Notes: a model not told the origin generated them from the sequence alone. Numbered from the stretch's first letter, positions 24,720 through 33,350 are shown. The stretch is 41,736 nt of DNA from Thermoproteota archaeon (GCA_027491455.1 JAOZFL010000169.1:1-41736), one strand, 5' to 3'. Translations and numbers: made by a program.

Positions 24720-25709
24720 TCAAGTTGAAATTTTCTCCACTACCACTCCCCTCGAGGCAAGATTAGCTTCAAAAACAATGTACCCCTTCAATTGAAGAGC
24801 CTTCGTAACACTTCTCCTTTTGTCAGGGTCGGAAGCTAAAATAACAACGCATCCTCCTCCTCCACCACCTGAAAGCTTAGCTCCCTCAGCTCCGCTTCGA
24901 ATAGATGTGTAAACTATTTCATCCAACTCAATGGTTGAAACCCCAAGAGACCAAAGCAAACCATGATTAATAACCATTAATCTACCTGCCTCATCCCATT
25001 TACTTCTTTCAAGAGCTCTTTCTCCTTCAATTGTTACTTTTTCAATGCCTGAAGCTATTTCCTTGAACACATCTTTATATTTGAGGGAAATTTCCCTTAC
25101 CCTTAAGATCATCTCTTTTGTCGAGGTCTCTCTACCAGACCAAGCCATCAGCAAAGGTATCTTAGGGAAACCTGGTCTCCTTTTAACCTTCATCCCTTCC
25201 TTTCCCCATGAAATCTTTATTAGCCCACCATAAACAGCGCATGCAGGGCCTGTTTTACTGGCTTTCCCATGTATAAGTGTTTCCATCCTGTAAACCTCCT
25301 CTAGAAGTTCATTTAAAACTAATCTTTCACCTATGACCTCTGATACAGCTTTGATTAAACTTGCGGAAACAGATGCAGAGCTCCCCATTCCGCTTCCAAT
25401 GGGGATCCTTGAGGAAACCTTGATGTCCAGTCCTCCCTCGAATGGAAGTTTCCTTAGGAAACCTATTAGTCCACTAGCTAAAATTTTAAGTTCAGGGGGT
25501 CCTTGGCACTTCAGCGAACCATTCTTCTCCCTGCAGATTAGAGAGGAGCTGAATGCATCTGAAAAGATCCTTATTTCTCTTTTATCAATTAACTCTGCTT
25601 CCACTTTGGCTCTGACATCCACACTACAAGCAATAGCTGGTTTTCCATATAGAACCACATGTTCACCGAAAAGAAAGGCTTGAGAGGGGGATGACACAGT
25701 AACTTTCAA
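24720..25709 (-). CDS. mvk: Mevalonate kinase
   Basis: Phosphorylates mevalonate with ATP for archaeal isoprenoid lipids. 329 residues, TTG start after GGTGATTTCTA. GHMP-kinase motifs are in order: SSPSQAFLFGEHVVLYGKPA at the N-terminus, the ATP loop RIPIGSGMGSSASVSASL near residue 105, KASKTGPACAVYGG, and the C-terminal AKLSGGGGGGCVV. The GEHxVxxG signature favours mevalonate kinase over other GHMP kinases. No other isoprenoid gene lies beside it; the moa genes upstream are unrelated. Confidence 0.93.
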   Translation of the reverse strand: MKVTVSSPSQAFLFGEHVVLYGKPAIACSVDVRAKVEAELIDKREIRIFSDAFSSSLICREKNGSLKCQGPPELKILASGLIGFLRKLPFEGGLDIKVSSRIPIGSGMGSSASVSASLIKAVSEVIGERLVLNELLEEVYRMETLIHGKASKTGPACAVYGGLIKISWGKEGMKVKRRPGFPKIPLLMAWSGRETSTKEMILRVREISLKYKDVFKEIASGIEKVTIEGERALERSKWDEAGRLMVINHGLLWSLGVSTIELDEIVYTSIRSGAEGAKLSGGGGGGCVVILASDPDKRRSVTKALQLKGYIVFEANLASRGVVVEKIST

Positions 25710-25761
25710 TAGAAATCACCGTTAAACATAGATTAAAACGGAAAAGCGGGCTTAGAGATAA

Positions 25762-26217
25762 TTAAACAAGTTTTACCCTGCCATTTTTCTCGGAGACCCA
25801 GTGTTCCCCTTTTAAAGTTACCTCTTTCTTCCAGATAGGTGTTTCCTTCTTGATCCTTTCAAGAACTTCTCTTGCAGCTTTAAAGGCGTAATTTCTGTGT
25901 TTAGCTGCTGAAACAATGTAAAGAATGTCTTCACCTGGTGATAAGTCGTCAACTACATGTGTAATGTATATTTCTTTAACGTCTTCGTTTTCTCCAAGTA
26001 CTTCTCTCCTGATCCTTTCAAGGCTTTTAAGGGCTATTTCTTTATCTGCCTCGTAGTGAAGCCTTTTTAATTTGGAACCATCATGCCCTATCCCTCTGGC
26101 TATACCCATGAAAACCACAATCGCTCCGCATTCTTCGATTCCCTGGGAACCTCTAACCTTCATGATTAAGTCGTCTAGCTTAACTTCTCCCTTTCTCACT
26201 AATTGAACCTTTTTCAC
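25762..26217 (-). CDS. moaE: Molybdopterin synthase large subunit MoaE
   Basis: Transfers sulfur from thiocarboxylated MoaD onto cyclic pyranopterin monophosphate, giving molybdopterin. 151 residues. GAIVVFMGIARG, LHYEADKEIA, HVVDDLSPGEDI, AAKHRNYAFKAAREVLERIKKETPIWKKE and the GEHWV end are typical; the KxxxPIWKKE lysines are the active-site region. The GTG start overlaps the moaC stop. No moaD is seen in this window. Confidence 0.95.
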   Translation of the reverse strand: MKKVQLVRKGEVKLDDLIMKVRGSQGIEECGAIVVFMGIARGIGHDGSKLKRLHYEADKEIALKSLERIRREVLGENEDVKEIYITHVVDDLSPGEDILYIVSAAKHRNYAFKAAREVLERIKKETPIWKKEVTLKGEHWVSEKNGRVKLV

Positions 26218-26648
26218 TCTCTCTTCACCTTCCTAATGACTTTTATGGATTTTATCTCGGTTTCAGGGTATTGTCCCATGTTGTCTTTTTCATACTTCTT
26301 AACCATGTCCCAAACTGTTAACAAAGCCGTGGAAACCCCTGTCAAAGCTTCCATTTCAACCCCTGTTTTAGCTACACTTGTAACCTTTACCTCCACGACA
26401 ATTTCATCTCTTAAAACCTCGATTTTCGTTTCAACATGATCCACGGGTATAGGGTGACAGAGAGGTATAAGTTCAGGGGTTTTCTTAACTGCTAAAACAG
26501 CTGCCAACTGAGCTGCGGAGAAGACATCTCCCTTCTCCACTTTTCCCTGGGTTATCATGTTTAAAGTTTCTTTTCGAAGCTTCAACCTTCCAATGGCTTC
26601 GGCTTCCCTTAAAACCTCTTTTTTACCGCCTACATCAACCATTTTCAT
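26214..26648 (-). CDS. moaC: Cyclic pyranopterin monophosphate synthase MoaC
   Basis: Second enzyme of pterin cofactor synthesis, making cPMP from the product of MoaA. MVDVGGKKEVLREAEAIG, KVEKGDVFSAAQLAAVLAVKKTPELIPLCHPIPVDHVE and the active-site GVEMEALTGVSTALLTVWDM(VKK) are diagnostic. I prefer the ATG at 26648 (MKMVDVGGK), eight bases after the moaA stop. The track's ATG at 26681 would overlap moaA and add 11 residues with no family match. The stop overlaps moaE. Confidence 0.95.
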   Translation of the reverse strand: MKMVDVGGKKEVLREAEAIGRLKLRKETLNMITQGKVEKGDVFSAAQLAAVLAVKKTPELIPLCHPIPVDHVETKIEVLRDEIVVEVKVTSVAKTGVEMEALTGVSTALLTVWDMVKKYEKDNMGQYPETEIKSIKVIRKVKRE

Positions 26649-26656
26649 CTCGTAAT

Positions 26657-27634
26657 TCAATGGATGCACCCCGCTGGACATTGAAAGAAGGGTTTCCTTT
26701 CCCTTATAGCTTTCAGGAAAAGCTTCTCCACCCTTTTCATGTTTCCTTCCCTTAAAGCTGAAAGAAAGTGAACATGGTTATCCGTTCTCATCAAACAGGG
26801 TTTAAATTCACCTGAAAACGTTACTCTTAACCTTTTACAGTTCATGCAGAAATCAGTGTTGTGCATGGGTTTCACAACTTCAACGATGGATCCATCATCC
26901 AGGAAATATTGTTTCCTGTGATGAATATCCCTCAAAACAATTTTCACAGATTTACTTTTTAACTCCTCCTCGATACCCCTCATGTCATAATGATAGTCCC
27001 TGTAAAAGTCGTCGTCAACATTAATTGATTGAAGCTCGATTAATTGAAGTATTGCATTGTTTTCCCTGGCAAAATTAATTGCTTCATCCACTTCACTGTC
27101 GTTTACCCCTTTAAGTAAAACCATGTTAATCTTCACAGGGTTTAAGCCAACATCTACAGCGTATTTAATCCCTCTTATCACCTTTCTCAGGGTTTCACCA
27201 GGTTTACTGGTGCCTGAAATAAACTTGTAGGATTTTTCCCTGATAGAGGGTAAACTAATGTTAACTCTGTCGAGACCTGCAAATTCCTTTAACTTAAAAG
27301 TTATTTCCTTGGTTAATAAAACTCCATTTGTAACCATTGAAACTTCATCTATGCCTGTGATTGATTTAATCTTCCCAACTATGTCCAGTATATCGCCTCT
27401 GAGAAGAGGCTCCCCACCTGTGATCTTCACCTTTCTAATCCCATACCTAGAGGCTATCTCTACAACCTTGGCGATTTCATTTGGGGTCATTGAATCTTTT
27501 AATTTATCTTTGTAACCGTCTGCATCCTCCATGGCTCCTTCTTTATGGCAATAGAGGCAGTTTAAGTTACATTTATCTGTAACAGAAACCCGTAAGTTAG
27601 TTATAGGCCTTCCATATGTGTCATAGATCTGCAA
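26657..27634 (-). CDS. moaA: GTP 3',8-cyclase MoaA (radical SAM)
   Basis: First step of molybdopterin/tungstopterin synthesis: cyclisation of GTP by radical SAM chemistry. The first 4Fe-4S cluster is bound by TDKCNLNCLYCHKEG (CxxxCxxC). KVKITGGEPLLRGD is the SAM region. The second cluster, which binds GTP, is FCMNCKRLRVTFSGEFKPCL. The start is chosen as TTG 27634 (LQIYDTYGRPI), right after GAGGGAGGGGAA. The track's ATG adds 20 hydrophobic residues not found in the family. The usual C-terminal GG is replaced here by PAGCIH, worth checking because that tail enters the active site. Promoter TATA-like sequences lie at 27660-27700. Confidence 0.94.
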   Translation of the reverse strand: MQIYDTYGRPITNLRVSVTDKCNLNCLYCHKEGAMEDADGYKDKLKDSMTPNEIAKVVEIASRYGIRKVKITGGEPLLRGDILDIVGKIKSITGIDEVSMVTNGVLLTKEITFKLKEFAGLDRVNISLPSIREKSYKFISGTSKPGETLRKVIRGIKYAVDVGLNPVKINMVLLKGVNDSEVDEAINFARENNAILQLIELQSINVDDDFYRDYHYDMRGIEEELKSKSVKIVLRDIHHRKQYFLDDGSIVEVVKPMHNTDFCMNCKRLRVTFSGEFKPCLMRTDNHVHFLSALREGNMKRVEKLFLKAIRERKPFFQCPAGCIH

Positions 27635-28209
27635 TTCCCCTCCCTCGAAAAGAGAAATTGAATAAGAATATATTAAACTTGTTATAAAAAACATTTATAA
27701 TTACAATGTTAAGGGTACTGTGTAACACATCTCTTCCCAATTATGTTTCCAAGTTTTTAAAGGGTTCCCCTGGACGCAGAGATCCCTGTTAAGGTGTCTA
27801 TCTTTAAAAGGATCAACGTGGCTTGAAGGCTGGATTAAAGTGATATGGGTGAACTGATCTCTAAAAAGGAGTATTTAACCGTAACTTTCAAATATGTTTG
27901 AAGAATTAAAGGGTTAAAGACAAGTGAAGGGTTGACAAGTAGCTAAACACCGCTATAAATCTCTACCTTTAGATGGGGGGGGTTTACTCCAACCTGGCAT
28001 TTTCTACCACTCGATAAAGAGGTTCCTAACAGATCCATAGAGAATTGCAGATCGTCATGAGAGGAGTTGAAGGAAGCTTAGTCTGGCAAAGGAAGAGCTA
28101 ATGAAGACCTCAGTGTGCCTGAAAGAGGCTTTAAACTTATGAAATCCAAAAGCCTTATATATTAACTCCCCCTATTAATTCCTTAAAAGGGGGTAATGGA
28201 GACAAGTTT
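27635..28209. other. Divergent intergenic region between moaA and aldehyde:ferredoxin oxidoreductase
   Basis: About 575 bp. The moaA promoter is on the left (TTTATAAC/TTTAATATATT on the minus strand). A plus-strand CTATAAATC near 27951-27959 is followed by a run of eight G (27975-27982), a possible promoter for a short non-coding transcript. The oxidoreductase promoter is on the right. I found no ORF or tRNA that I can support. Confidence 0.4.
28155..28193 (+). promoter_or_regulatory. Promoter of aldehyde:ferredoxin oxidoreductase with inverted repeat at the start site
   Basis: TATA box TTATATATTAA (28155-28165) is followed by CCCCCT (28168-28173) and AGGGGG (28188-28193), a 6-bp inverted repeat spanning the predicted transcript start near 28185. 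It may be a repressor site. A GGAG ribosome site follows at about 28198. Confidence 0.5.
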
Positions 28210-30111
28210 ATGAGATGGAGGGGATACAAAGGAAAAATACTGAGGGTGGATTTAACAAAGTGTAAGGTTTTCAAGGAGGAGTTAAGGAGAGAACTTGTAC
28301 ATCTATTTCTTGGCGGCAGAGGGATATGTTCAAAGCTCCTCTTCGACCTTACACCTATGGGTGTAGATGCCTTCGCCCCAGAAAACGTTTTAATAGTGGC
28401 AACTGGTCCGTTAACAGGGACCATTGCACCTACCGCGGGGAGATACCATGTTTCCTCAAAATCTCCATTGACCGGTGGATTGGGCTATGGAAACTCAGGT
28501 GGATACTTCGGCCCAGAACTTAAATACGCTGGTTACGATGCATTGATTGTTCAAGGCAGATCAAAGAAACCAGTTTATCTCTTCATCTCTGATGAAGAAG
28601 TTTTGCTTAGAGATGCAAAAGATATTTGGGGTAAAGACACATTTGAAACAGACAGAATCGTTAAGGAGGAAATAGGGGACTGGGAGGCCCAAGCGATTTA
28701 CATAGGTCAGGCTGGAGAGAGAATGGTGAGATTCGCAGCTATTATCAACAATTACTTCAGAGCAGCTGCAAGAACAGGGATAGGGGCAGTTATGGGTTCA
28801 AAGAAACTTAAGGCAATCGTTGTCAGGGGAACAGGCTCTGTTTCAATTGAAAAACAAGGGAGATTCATGAAAGCTGTTAAGGAGGTGTATCACAAGATAT
28901 ATAGTGACCCAACTTATCCCTCTCTCTCCAGGTATGGTACTCCCTTCCTTGTAGATCTAGCTTATCTTGGAGGGGGATTGGCCACTAGAAATAACCAGAC
29001 AGGGATATTTGAGAAATATGAATCCATTTCCTCCCATATCTTTAAGGATAGATATGTTGTTAAATCAAAGGGATGCTTCGCCTGCCCCATACACTGCGGT
29101 AAATATGCAGCTGTGGAAACAGGTAAATATAAGGGTACATGTGGAGGAGGCCCTGAATATGAGTCAATTGTTTGTTTAGGCTCAAAAACGGGTGTAGGGA
29201 AACTGGATGCAGTCATCTACGCGAACAAACTGTGCAACATGTACGGCTTAGACACAATATCAACGGGCGATGTCATAGCGTTCGCAATGGAATTGAGGGA
29301 TAAAAAAATAGTTATGGATAAAGACACAGATGAAGTCAGGTTGAAATGGGGAAATGAGGAAGCTGTTATTGAAATGATAAGGAAAATAGCTTTTAGGGAA
29401 GGCTTCGGGAACATATTGGCGGAGGGATCAATGAGGGCAGCTGAGAAAATAGGTGGAGAGGCAAAAAAGTATGCTCTCCATGTTAAAGGTTTAGAACCAC
29501 CAGCATATGACGTTAGAACTGCAAAGGCTTTTGGTTTAAGTTGGGCAACAGCGACCAGAGGAGCAGATCACCTTGCAGCTCTTCCCAACTTCGAACTTTT
29601 AGGGTACCCACCAGAGAAGGGAGTTGAATGGTTCGGGTCACCCAAAGCGGTTGACCCTTACTCCACAGAGGGAAAACCTTACATGGTTGTGTGGCATGAA
29701 AACTTTGCAGCCGCAGTGGACTCAGCTATCATATGTAAATACACAACTTTCTCAGCTTATGCAATAAAACCAAGGGATTTAGCTGAGATTCTGTCAGCAG
29801 CCACAGGGATGAATATAAATGAGGCATGGATAATGGAAACAGGTGAAAGAATATTTAACCTAGAGAAACTCTTCAACTTAAGGGAGGGCATCGGGAAAAG
29901 AGACGACAAACTACCCGATAGATTCACAAAGGAACCCTTACCAGAGGGACCAGGAAAAGGGCAAGTGGTTGAATTGGATCAAATGCTTCCAGAATACTAT
30001 AAACTGAGGGGATGGGACCCTGAAACAAGTATACCGAGAAAGGAGAAAGTGAATAAATTGGGTTTAGAAGATGAGCTTACTCTTATAATGAATAGGAGAG
30101 AAAAGCTGTGA
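28210..30111 (+). CDS. aor: Aldehyde:ferredoxin oxidoreductase, tungstopterin enzyme
   Basis: Oxidises aldehydes to acids and reduces ferredoxin. 633 residues, normal for the family. The N-terminal beta-rich tungstopterin domain has MRWRGYKGKILRVDLT, FLGGRGICSKLLFD, TGPLTGTIAPTAGRYHVSSKSPLTGGLGYGNSGG and RTGIGAVMGSKKLKAIVVRG. The Fe-S ligands are GCFACPIHCGK (CxxCxxxC, about 288-295) and a later Cys (AIICKYT). LAEGSMRAAEKIGG and VKGLEPPAYDVR are typical. Substrate range (AOR, FOR, GAPOR or WOR-like) cannot be read from this. It is divergent from moaA-moaC-moaE, which make its pterin, and has its own promoter. Confidence 0.95.
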   Translation: MRWRGYKGKILRVDLTKCKVFKEELRRELVHLFLGGRGICSKLLFDLTPMGVDAFAPENVLIVATGPLTGTIAPTAGRYHVSSKSPLTGGLGYGNSGGYFGPELKYAGYDALIVQGRSKKPVYLFISDEEVLLRDAKDIWGKDTFETDRIVKEEIGDWEAQAIYIGQAGERMVRFAAIINNYFRAAARTGIGAVMGSKKLKAIVVRGTGSVSIEKQGRFMKAVKEVYHKIYSDPTYPSLSRYGTPFLVDLAYLGGGLATRNNQTGIFEKYESISSHIFKDRYVVKSKGCFACPIHCGKYAAVETGKYKGTCGGGPEYESIVCLGSKTGVGKLDAVIYANKLCNMYGLDTISTGDVIAFAMELRDKKIVMDKDTDEVRLKWGNEEAVIEMIRKIAFREGFGNILAEGSMRAAEKIGGEAKKYALHVKGLEPPAYDVRTAKAFGLSWATATRGADHLAALPNFELLGYPPEKGVEWFGSPKAVDPYSTEGKPYMVVWHENFAAAVDSAIICKYTTFSAYAIKPRDLAEILSAATGMNINEAWIMETGERIFNLEKLFNLREGIGKRDDKLPDRFTKEPLPEGPGKGQVVELDQMLPEYYKLRGWDPETSIPRKEKVNKLGLEDELTLIMNRREKL

Positions 30112-30141
30112 CCTTAAAATTTATCCTTATCAACTAAGCTC

Positions 30142-31011
30142 TTAGAACCATTTACTGCTGTAAAGCTCCTTTCTCATAGCTTCAAGTGGAACATTGCCCA
30201 TATTCAAGTATTCTGCAGCCGTTAAAACTCTTTTACCAATTTCCTCAGCCTTCAAGTAAACCTCTTGAAGATCCATTTTAAATGTAAGGGATCTGATGAG
30301 ATGATGATCAATTATCAAGGTCTCAGAGGCTTCAGATTCTTTAATTATCCTTAATAAATTTCTCTTAGCTATTTTTAAGTGATTTTCATTCAGTTTTGAA
30401 CCTATAAGGTAAGTTGCAGGGCCATCAACAATTATCGTTCCAGCTTCCTCGCTCAACATATATTCAACGGCTTCCTCAACCAGTGGGCCTTCTACATCAG
30501 ACGTGAACAAAACCTTTCTCCCACTGTGTTCAACTGTCACCATTAATACATAGCCTAGAGGAGTGTTCTCCTCTCCATGTGGAAAGGGCTCTGAAAACTT
30601 CAGCTTTAAGCCTCCGAAATTAAATGTTTTACCGTCAGCATACAGAAATTTGCTTGTTAGATGCGCTATTCTCTCCTTAAAGAGCCACCCTCTCCTCCTT
30701 TGACTTTGATTTATCTTTTCATCGATTCTTTTAGCTAAAACTATTTTCCCTTTGTAGAGTTTATCGCTACATGAATAATGGTCTCTGTGGTAATGTGTAA
30801 CCGTTACTATCTGGGCTTTAGCAGCTTCTTTCAATAATTTTTCCCTTGTCTCAGCTAACTTTCTTTTCTCTACTTCATGTGGAGGTAAACCATATCTATA
30901 GGGGCCAAGTGCAGCCCATGGATCTATAAGAACTGTTAAACCTCCAGCTTCAACCTTTACAGAAGATGATCTAACCCCTAGGGAATCAAAGGAAAGAGGA
31001 ATAATTCTCAT
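30142..31011 (-). CDS. UPF0282-family metallo-beta-lactamase-fold protein
   Basis: 289 residues. The N-terminus LGVRSSSVKVEAGGLTVLIDPWAALGPYRYGLPPH and the metal motif VTHYHRDHYS (HxHxDH) identify the UPF0282 branch of the metallo-beta-lactamase superfamily, found mostly in archaea. Further ligands are in FPHGEE, FTSDVEG, and the Asp/His of LIIDHHLI. The reaction is unknown. The gene lies downstream of rpiA, about 30 bp away, at the end of the rpl22 transcription unit, and converges with the oxidoreductase gene. Confidence 0.87.
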   Translation of the reverse strand: MRIIPLSFDSLGVRSSSVKVEAGGLTVLIDPWAALGPYRYGLPPHEVEKRKLAETREKLLKEAAKAQIVTVTHYHRDHYSCSDKLYKGKIVLAKRIDEKINQSQRRRGWLFKERIAHLTSKFLYADGKTFNFGGLKLKFSEPFPHGEENTPLGYVLMVTVEHSGRKVLFTSDVEGPLVEEAVEYMLSEEAGTIIVDGPATYLIGSKLNENHLKIAKRNLLRIIKESEASETLIIDHHLIRSLTFKMDLQEVYLKAEEIGKRVLTAAEYLNMGNVPLEAMRKELYSSKWF

Positions 31012-31041
31012 TTACATCGCTTCAAACCTTTAGCCTCTCTT

Positions 31042-31722
31042 TCATCTGAAACTTCTCACCTTCAACCCTTTCCATGTCCCAACATATACTTTTCCCGGTT
31101 TAATTGTGAATATGCCATTCTCGATTACACCGGGTATGCTGTTGATTTCCTTTTCCTTGGCTTCAGGATCCTTTATCGGACCTAGATCAACATCTAAAAT
31201 ATAATTGCCATTATCGGTTACAAGGTTTTCCCCGTTCAGCTTCCTTACCTCTGCCTTAAAGCCTGATTTATCAAAGTACTCCTTTGTTTTCATCCATCCG
31301 TACCGAAGGGTTTCAACTGATACCTTTCTCTTTTTACCTATTAAATCACTTATCTTTGTTTCGTCGACAACTATGAAATATTTTAAGCTGTGAAAAGCCA
31401 CTATTTTCTCTCTTGCCAAAGCAGCTTTCCCTCCTTTTAACATGTAACCCCTATCATCGATTTCATCGGCACCATCAACTGTTAAATCAATGGCTTGGGC
31501 CTCATTAATATCTATTATGTCTAGTCCTAGTTTTCTCGCTAAAATTTCAGTCTCAATAGATGTAGGAATAACTTTAACCCTTAACCCCTCCCTAATTTTA
31601 GCCGCCAACCCAAATATGAAATATTTAACGGTTGTCCCTGTACCTAGACCTATTGTTTGTCCATTCTCAATGTTTTCCAAGGCTCCTTCAGCTGCCTGCT
31701 TCTTCAGATTTTCAATGGACAA
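31042..31722 (-). CDS. rpiA: Ribose-5-phosphate isomerase A
   Basis: Interconverts ribose-5-phosphate and ribulose-5-phosphate, supplying PRPP synthase. ENGQTIGLGTGTTVKYFI (phosphate loop), VIPTSIETEILARKLG, DLTVDGADEIDDRGYMLKGGKAALAREKIVA (catalytic Asp and Lys, Glu) and VVDETK are diagnostic, with length about 226. I start it at TTG 31722 (LSIENLKKQAAEGAL), six bases after GGAGGAG. The track's 252-residue version adds an N-terminus with no family match. It follows rps3 by about 100 bp, probably on the same transcript. Confidence 0.93.
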   Translation of the reverse strand: MSIENLKKQAAEGALENIENGQTIGLGTGTTVKYFIFGLAAKIREGLRVKVIPTSIETEILARKLGLDIIDINEAQAIDLTVDGADEIDDRGYMLKGGKAALAREKIVAFHSLKYFIVVDETKISDLIGKKRKVSVETLRYGWMKTKEYFDKSGFKAEVRKLNGENLVTDNGNYILDVDLGPIKDPEAKEKEINSIPGVIENGIFTIKPGKVYVGTWKGLKVRSFR

Positions 31723-31820
31723 ATTGGACTCCTCCAAACTTACAAGGATAACTGTTACGGAGACATGGGGATTAGAGAAAAGTTTAAGGTTGCCTCTCAT
31801 ATATGTTGCTGGGTTCCAAG

Positions 31821-32510
31821 TTAAACTTCCTCTTTACCTTCAGGTTCCTCTCTTTTCGCTTCCTCTTGAACAAACTGATCCATCATCTTTTTAGCTTCAT
31901 CTTCCCTGATTAATATTGAATCTGCACCTATAAAGCTGGGTTGGAGTATTTTCACCTTTACCCCGACGATCCCTGGTTTTAAGAGGCATTGGTCCTTTCC
32001 TTCATCCACAAAAACTTCTTTTGGATAACCGCTTTTAATCATTTTTCCCTCTCTGAATTTGACAATCCTTGACCTCTTACTTATCAGTTTACCTGAAATT
32101 ATTATCTCGGCTCCTACAGCTCCGGATGCCATTATTCTTCTAAAGGCGACGTTTGCAGCGGACCTGTACCTTACTCCTCTGAATATTGCATTGGCGATTT
32201 TGCTTGCAACAACTCTAGCTGAGAGAGAAGGTTCATCCAGTTGTATAACTTCTATTTGAGGGTTTTCAAGCGAAAAATCGTCTTTAAAAATAGTTGTTAG
32301 GTATTTAATCGTCTGTCCATGTCTCCCAATGACCAAGGCAGGTCTCTCAGCTGTTATGTGAACACGGGTTCCAAGAGGAGTTTTAACTATGCTGACACCA
32401 TGATATCCAGCCCTCTTCAACTCTCTAACTAGGTATTCATCTAGATTTGCATACACTAGCCCTTCCTGAATGAAATCTTTAAGCACAGATTTTTTCTCTG
32501 AAATTTCCAT
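31821..32510 (-). CDS. rps3: Ribosomal protein uS3
   Basis: Small-subunit protein at the mRNA entry channel. 229 residues of archaeal type: the N-terminal KH domain with PALVIGRHGQTIKYLT, LDEPSLSARVVASKIANAI, VAFRRIMASGAVGAEIIISGKL, and a C-terminal acidic tail (QEEAKREEPEGKEE). It starts ten bases after rpl22 with GGGAGGG at the ATG. The genes that normally follow (rpl29, SUI1/yciH) are absent here. Confidence 0.96.
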   Translation of the reverse strand: MEISEKKSVLKDFIQEGLVYANLDEYLVRELKRAGYHGVSIVKTPLGTRVHITAERPALVIGRHGQTIKYLTTIFKDDFSLENPQIEVIQLDEPSLSARVVASKIANAIFRGVRYRSAANVAFRRIMASGAVGAEIIISGKLISKRSRIVKFREGKMIKSGYPKEVFVDEGKDQCLLKPGIVGVKVKILQPSFIGADSILIREDEAKKMMDQFVQEEAKREEPEGKEEV

Positions 32511-32520
32511 CCCTCCCGTT

Positions 32521-32982
32521 TCATCGTTCCTCTAACACGGCTTCAATATGAACTAGTTGCCTTTCCTTCGGAGTTGATCTTCCCATCGCCCTATAAAAAA
32601 TCCGTTTCATTTTAGGGCCTCTCTGAGCTATTAAATGTTTAACCCAGAGTCTTTCCAGATCCAGGCCCTTGTTCTCCGCGTTTGATTCAGCATTTTCAAT
32701 AACTCTTAAAATCTGTTTGGCTGCCTTAACAGGGTACCTTCCAGCCGGCCATCCTTTAAGTCCTTTTCTATGACCTACATTTAAGTTAAACCTTTTAAAG
32801 GGCACAGGTTCTTTCATCTCTATGACGTTGTTCAGTATCTTTTTAGCTTCATCTATATGTCTCCCCCTTAAATAGTTACATACTTCACGTGCATGTTTAA
32901 TGGAGATATTTAGATCTCTTCCACTAGCTTTAACCATTTTCTCCTCGTTGAAACTAATCACGGAATACTTGAAGTTAGGCAT
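32521..32982 (-). CDS. rpl22: Ribosomal protein uL22
   Basis: Large-subunit exit-tunnel protein. 153 residues, archaeal/eukaryotic type: KASGRDLNISIKHAREVCNYLRGR, KGLKGWPAGRYPVKAAKQILRVIENAESNAENKGLD, KRIFYRAMGRSTPKERQLVHIEAVLEE. It has its own promoter (TATA at 33021-33030). The usual upstream gene rps19 is missing, so this pair is detached from the standard S10 cluster. Confidence 0.96.
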   Translation of the reverse strand: MPNFKYSVISFNEEKMVKASGRDLNISIKHAREVCNYLRGRHIDEAKKILNNVIEMKEPVPFKRFNLNVGHRKGLKGWPAGRYPVKAAKQILRVIENAESNAENKGLDLERLWVKHLIAQRGPKMKRIFYRAMGRSTPKERQLVHIEAVLEER

Positions 32983-33020
32983 AGTTACTCACTAAAACTG
33001 TTTCTTTATCTCCTTTCATG

Positions 33021-33030
33021 AATTTATAAG
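33021..33030 (-). promoter_or_regulatory. TATA box of rpl22-rps3 unit
   Basis: CTTATAAATT on the minus strand, about 43 bases before the rpl22 ATG, predicts a leader of about 18-20 bases. It is also near-symmetric, so a plus-strand reading is possible. Confidence 0.5.
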
Positions 33031-33240
33031 CTTCGTTAAAATTAAATGTTTATTTGTACCTGCAACTAGGTTATCTATGTTACGAATATGGAAACAAGGG
33101 AGGAGGTAGCTGAAAACTGTATCTTTTGATTCAGCTTCCAGTTTAACACCCAGGTTTAAGTGGAGGCTACCTTTATACCTTCCTTTACTCCCATCTAATA
33201 AGCATCCTCGTATATCGAACCTCCACACATAACTTTTAGG

Positions 33241-33350
33241 GTAGCACAGGGGGTGGAAGGTAACTCACCTGTCACAACCCCCTAAAGGGCCTCAATGAAC
33301 AGGGAATCCTCCATCGGAGCCTCCTCCTGTCATCGGCTTACGGAGGCCAT
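33241..33350. ncRNA. GC-rich structured island, candidate non-coding RNA (strand uncertain)
   Basis: A GC-rich stretch in AT-rich intergenic DNA, able to fold into two adjacent hairpins. One is closed by AGGGGG (33248-33253) and CCCCCT (33278-33283) with an inner AGGT...ACCT. The other is closed by GGCCTC (33288-33293) and GAGGCC (33343-33348), with nested ACAGG/CCTGT and CTCC/GGAG. A minus-strand TATA (TTTATAG, 33353-33359) abuts it. On the plus strand the second hairpin is followed by ATA, loosely like an H/ACA-type end. It has no tRNA cloverleaf, and no RNase P or SRP motif was recognised. Confidence 0.35.

Noticed and set aside
33016-33228. 70-residue minus-strand ORF upstream of rpl22
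   Set aside because: No ribosome site or family, and the rpl22 TATA box lies inside it.
33241-33350. tRNA gene in the GC-rich island
   Set aside because: No T-loop with flanking 5-bp stem and no 7-bp acceptor stem at tRNA spacing on either strand.
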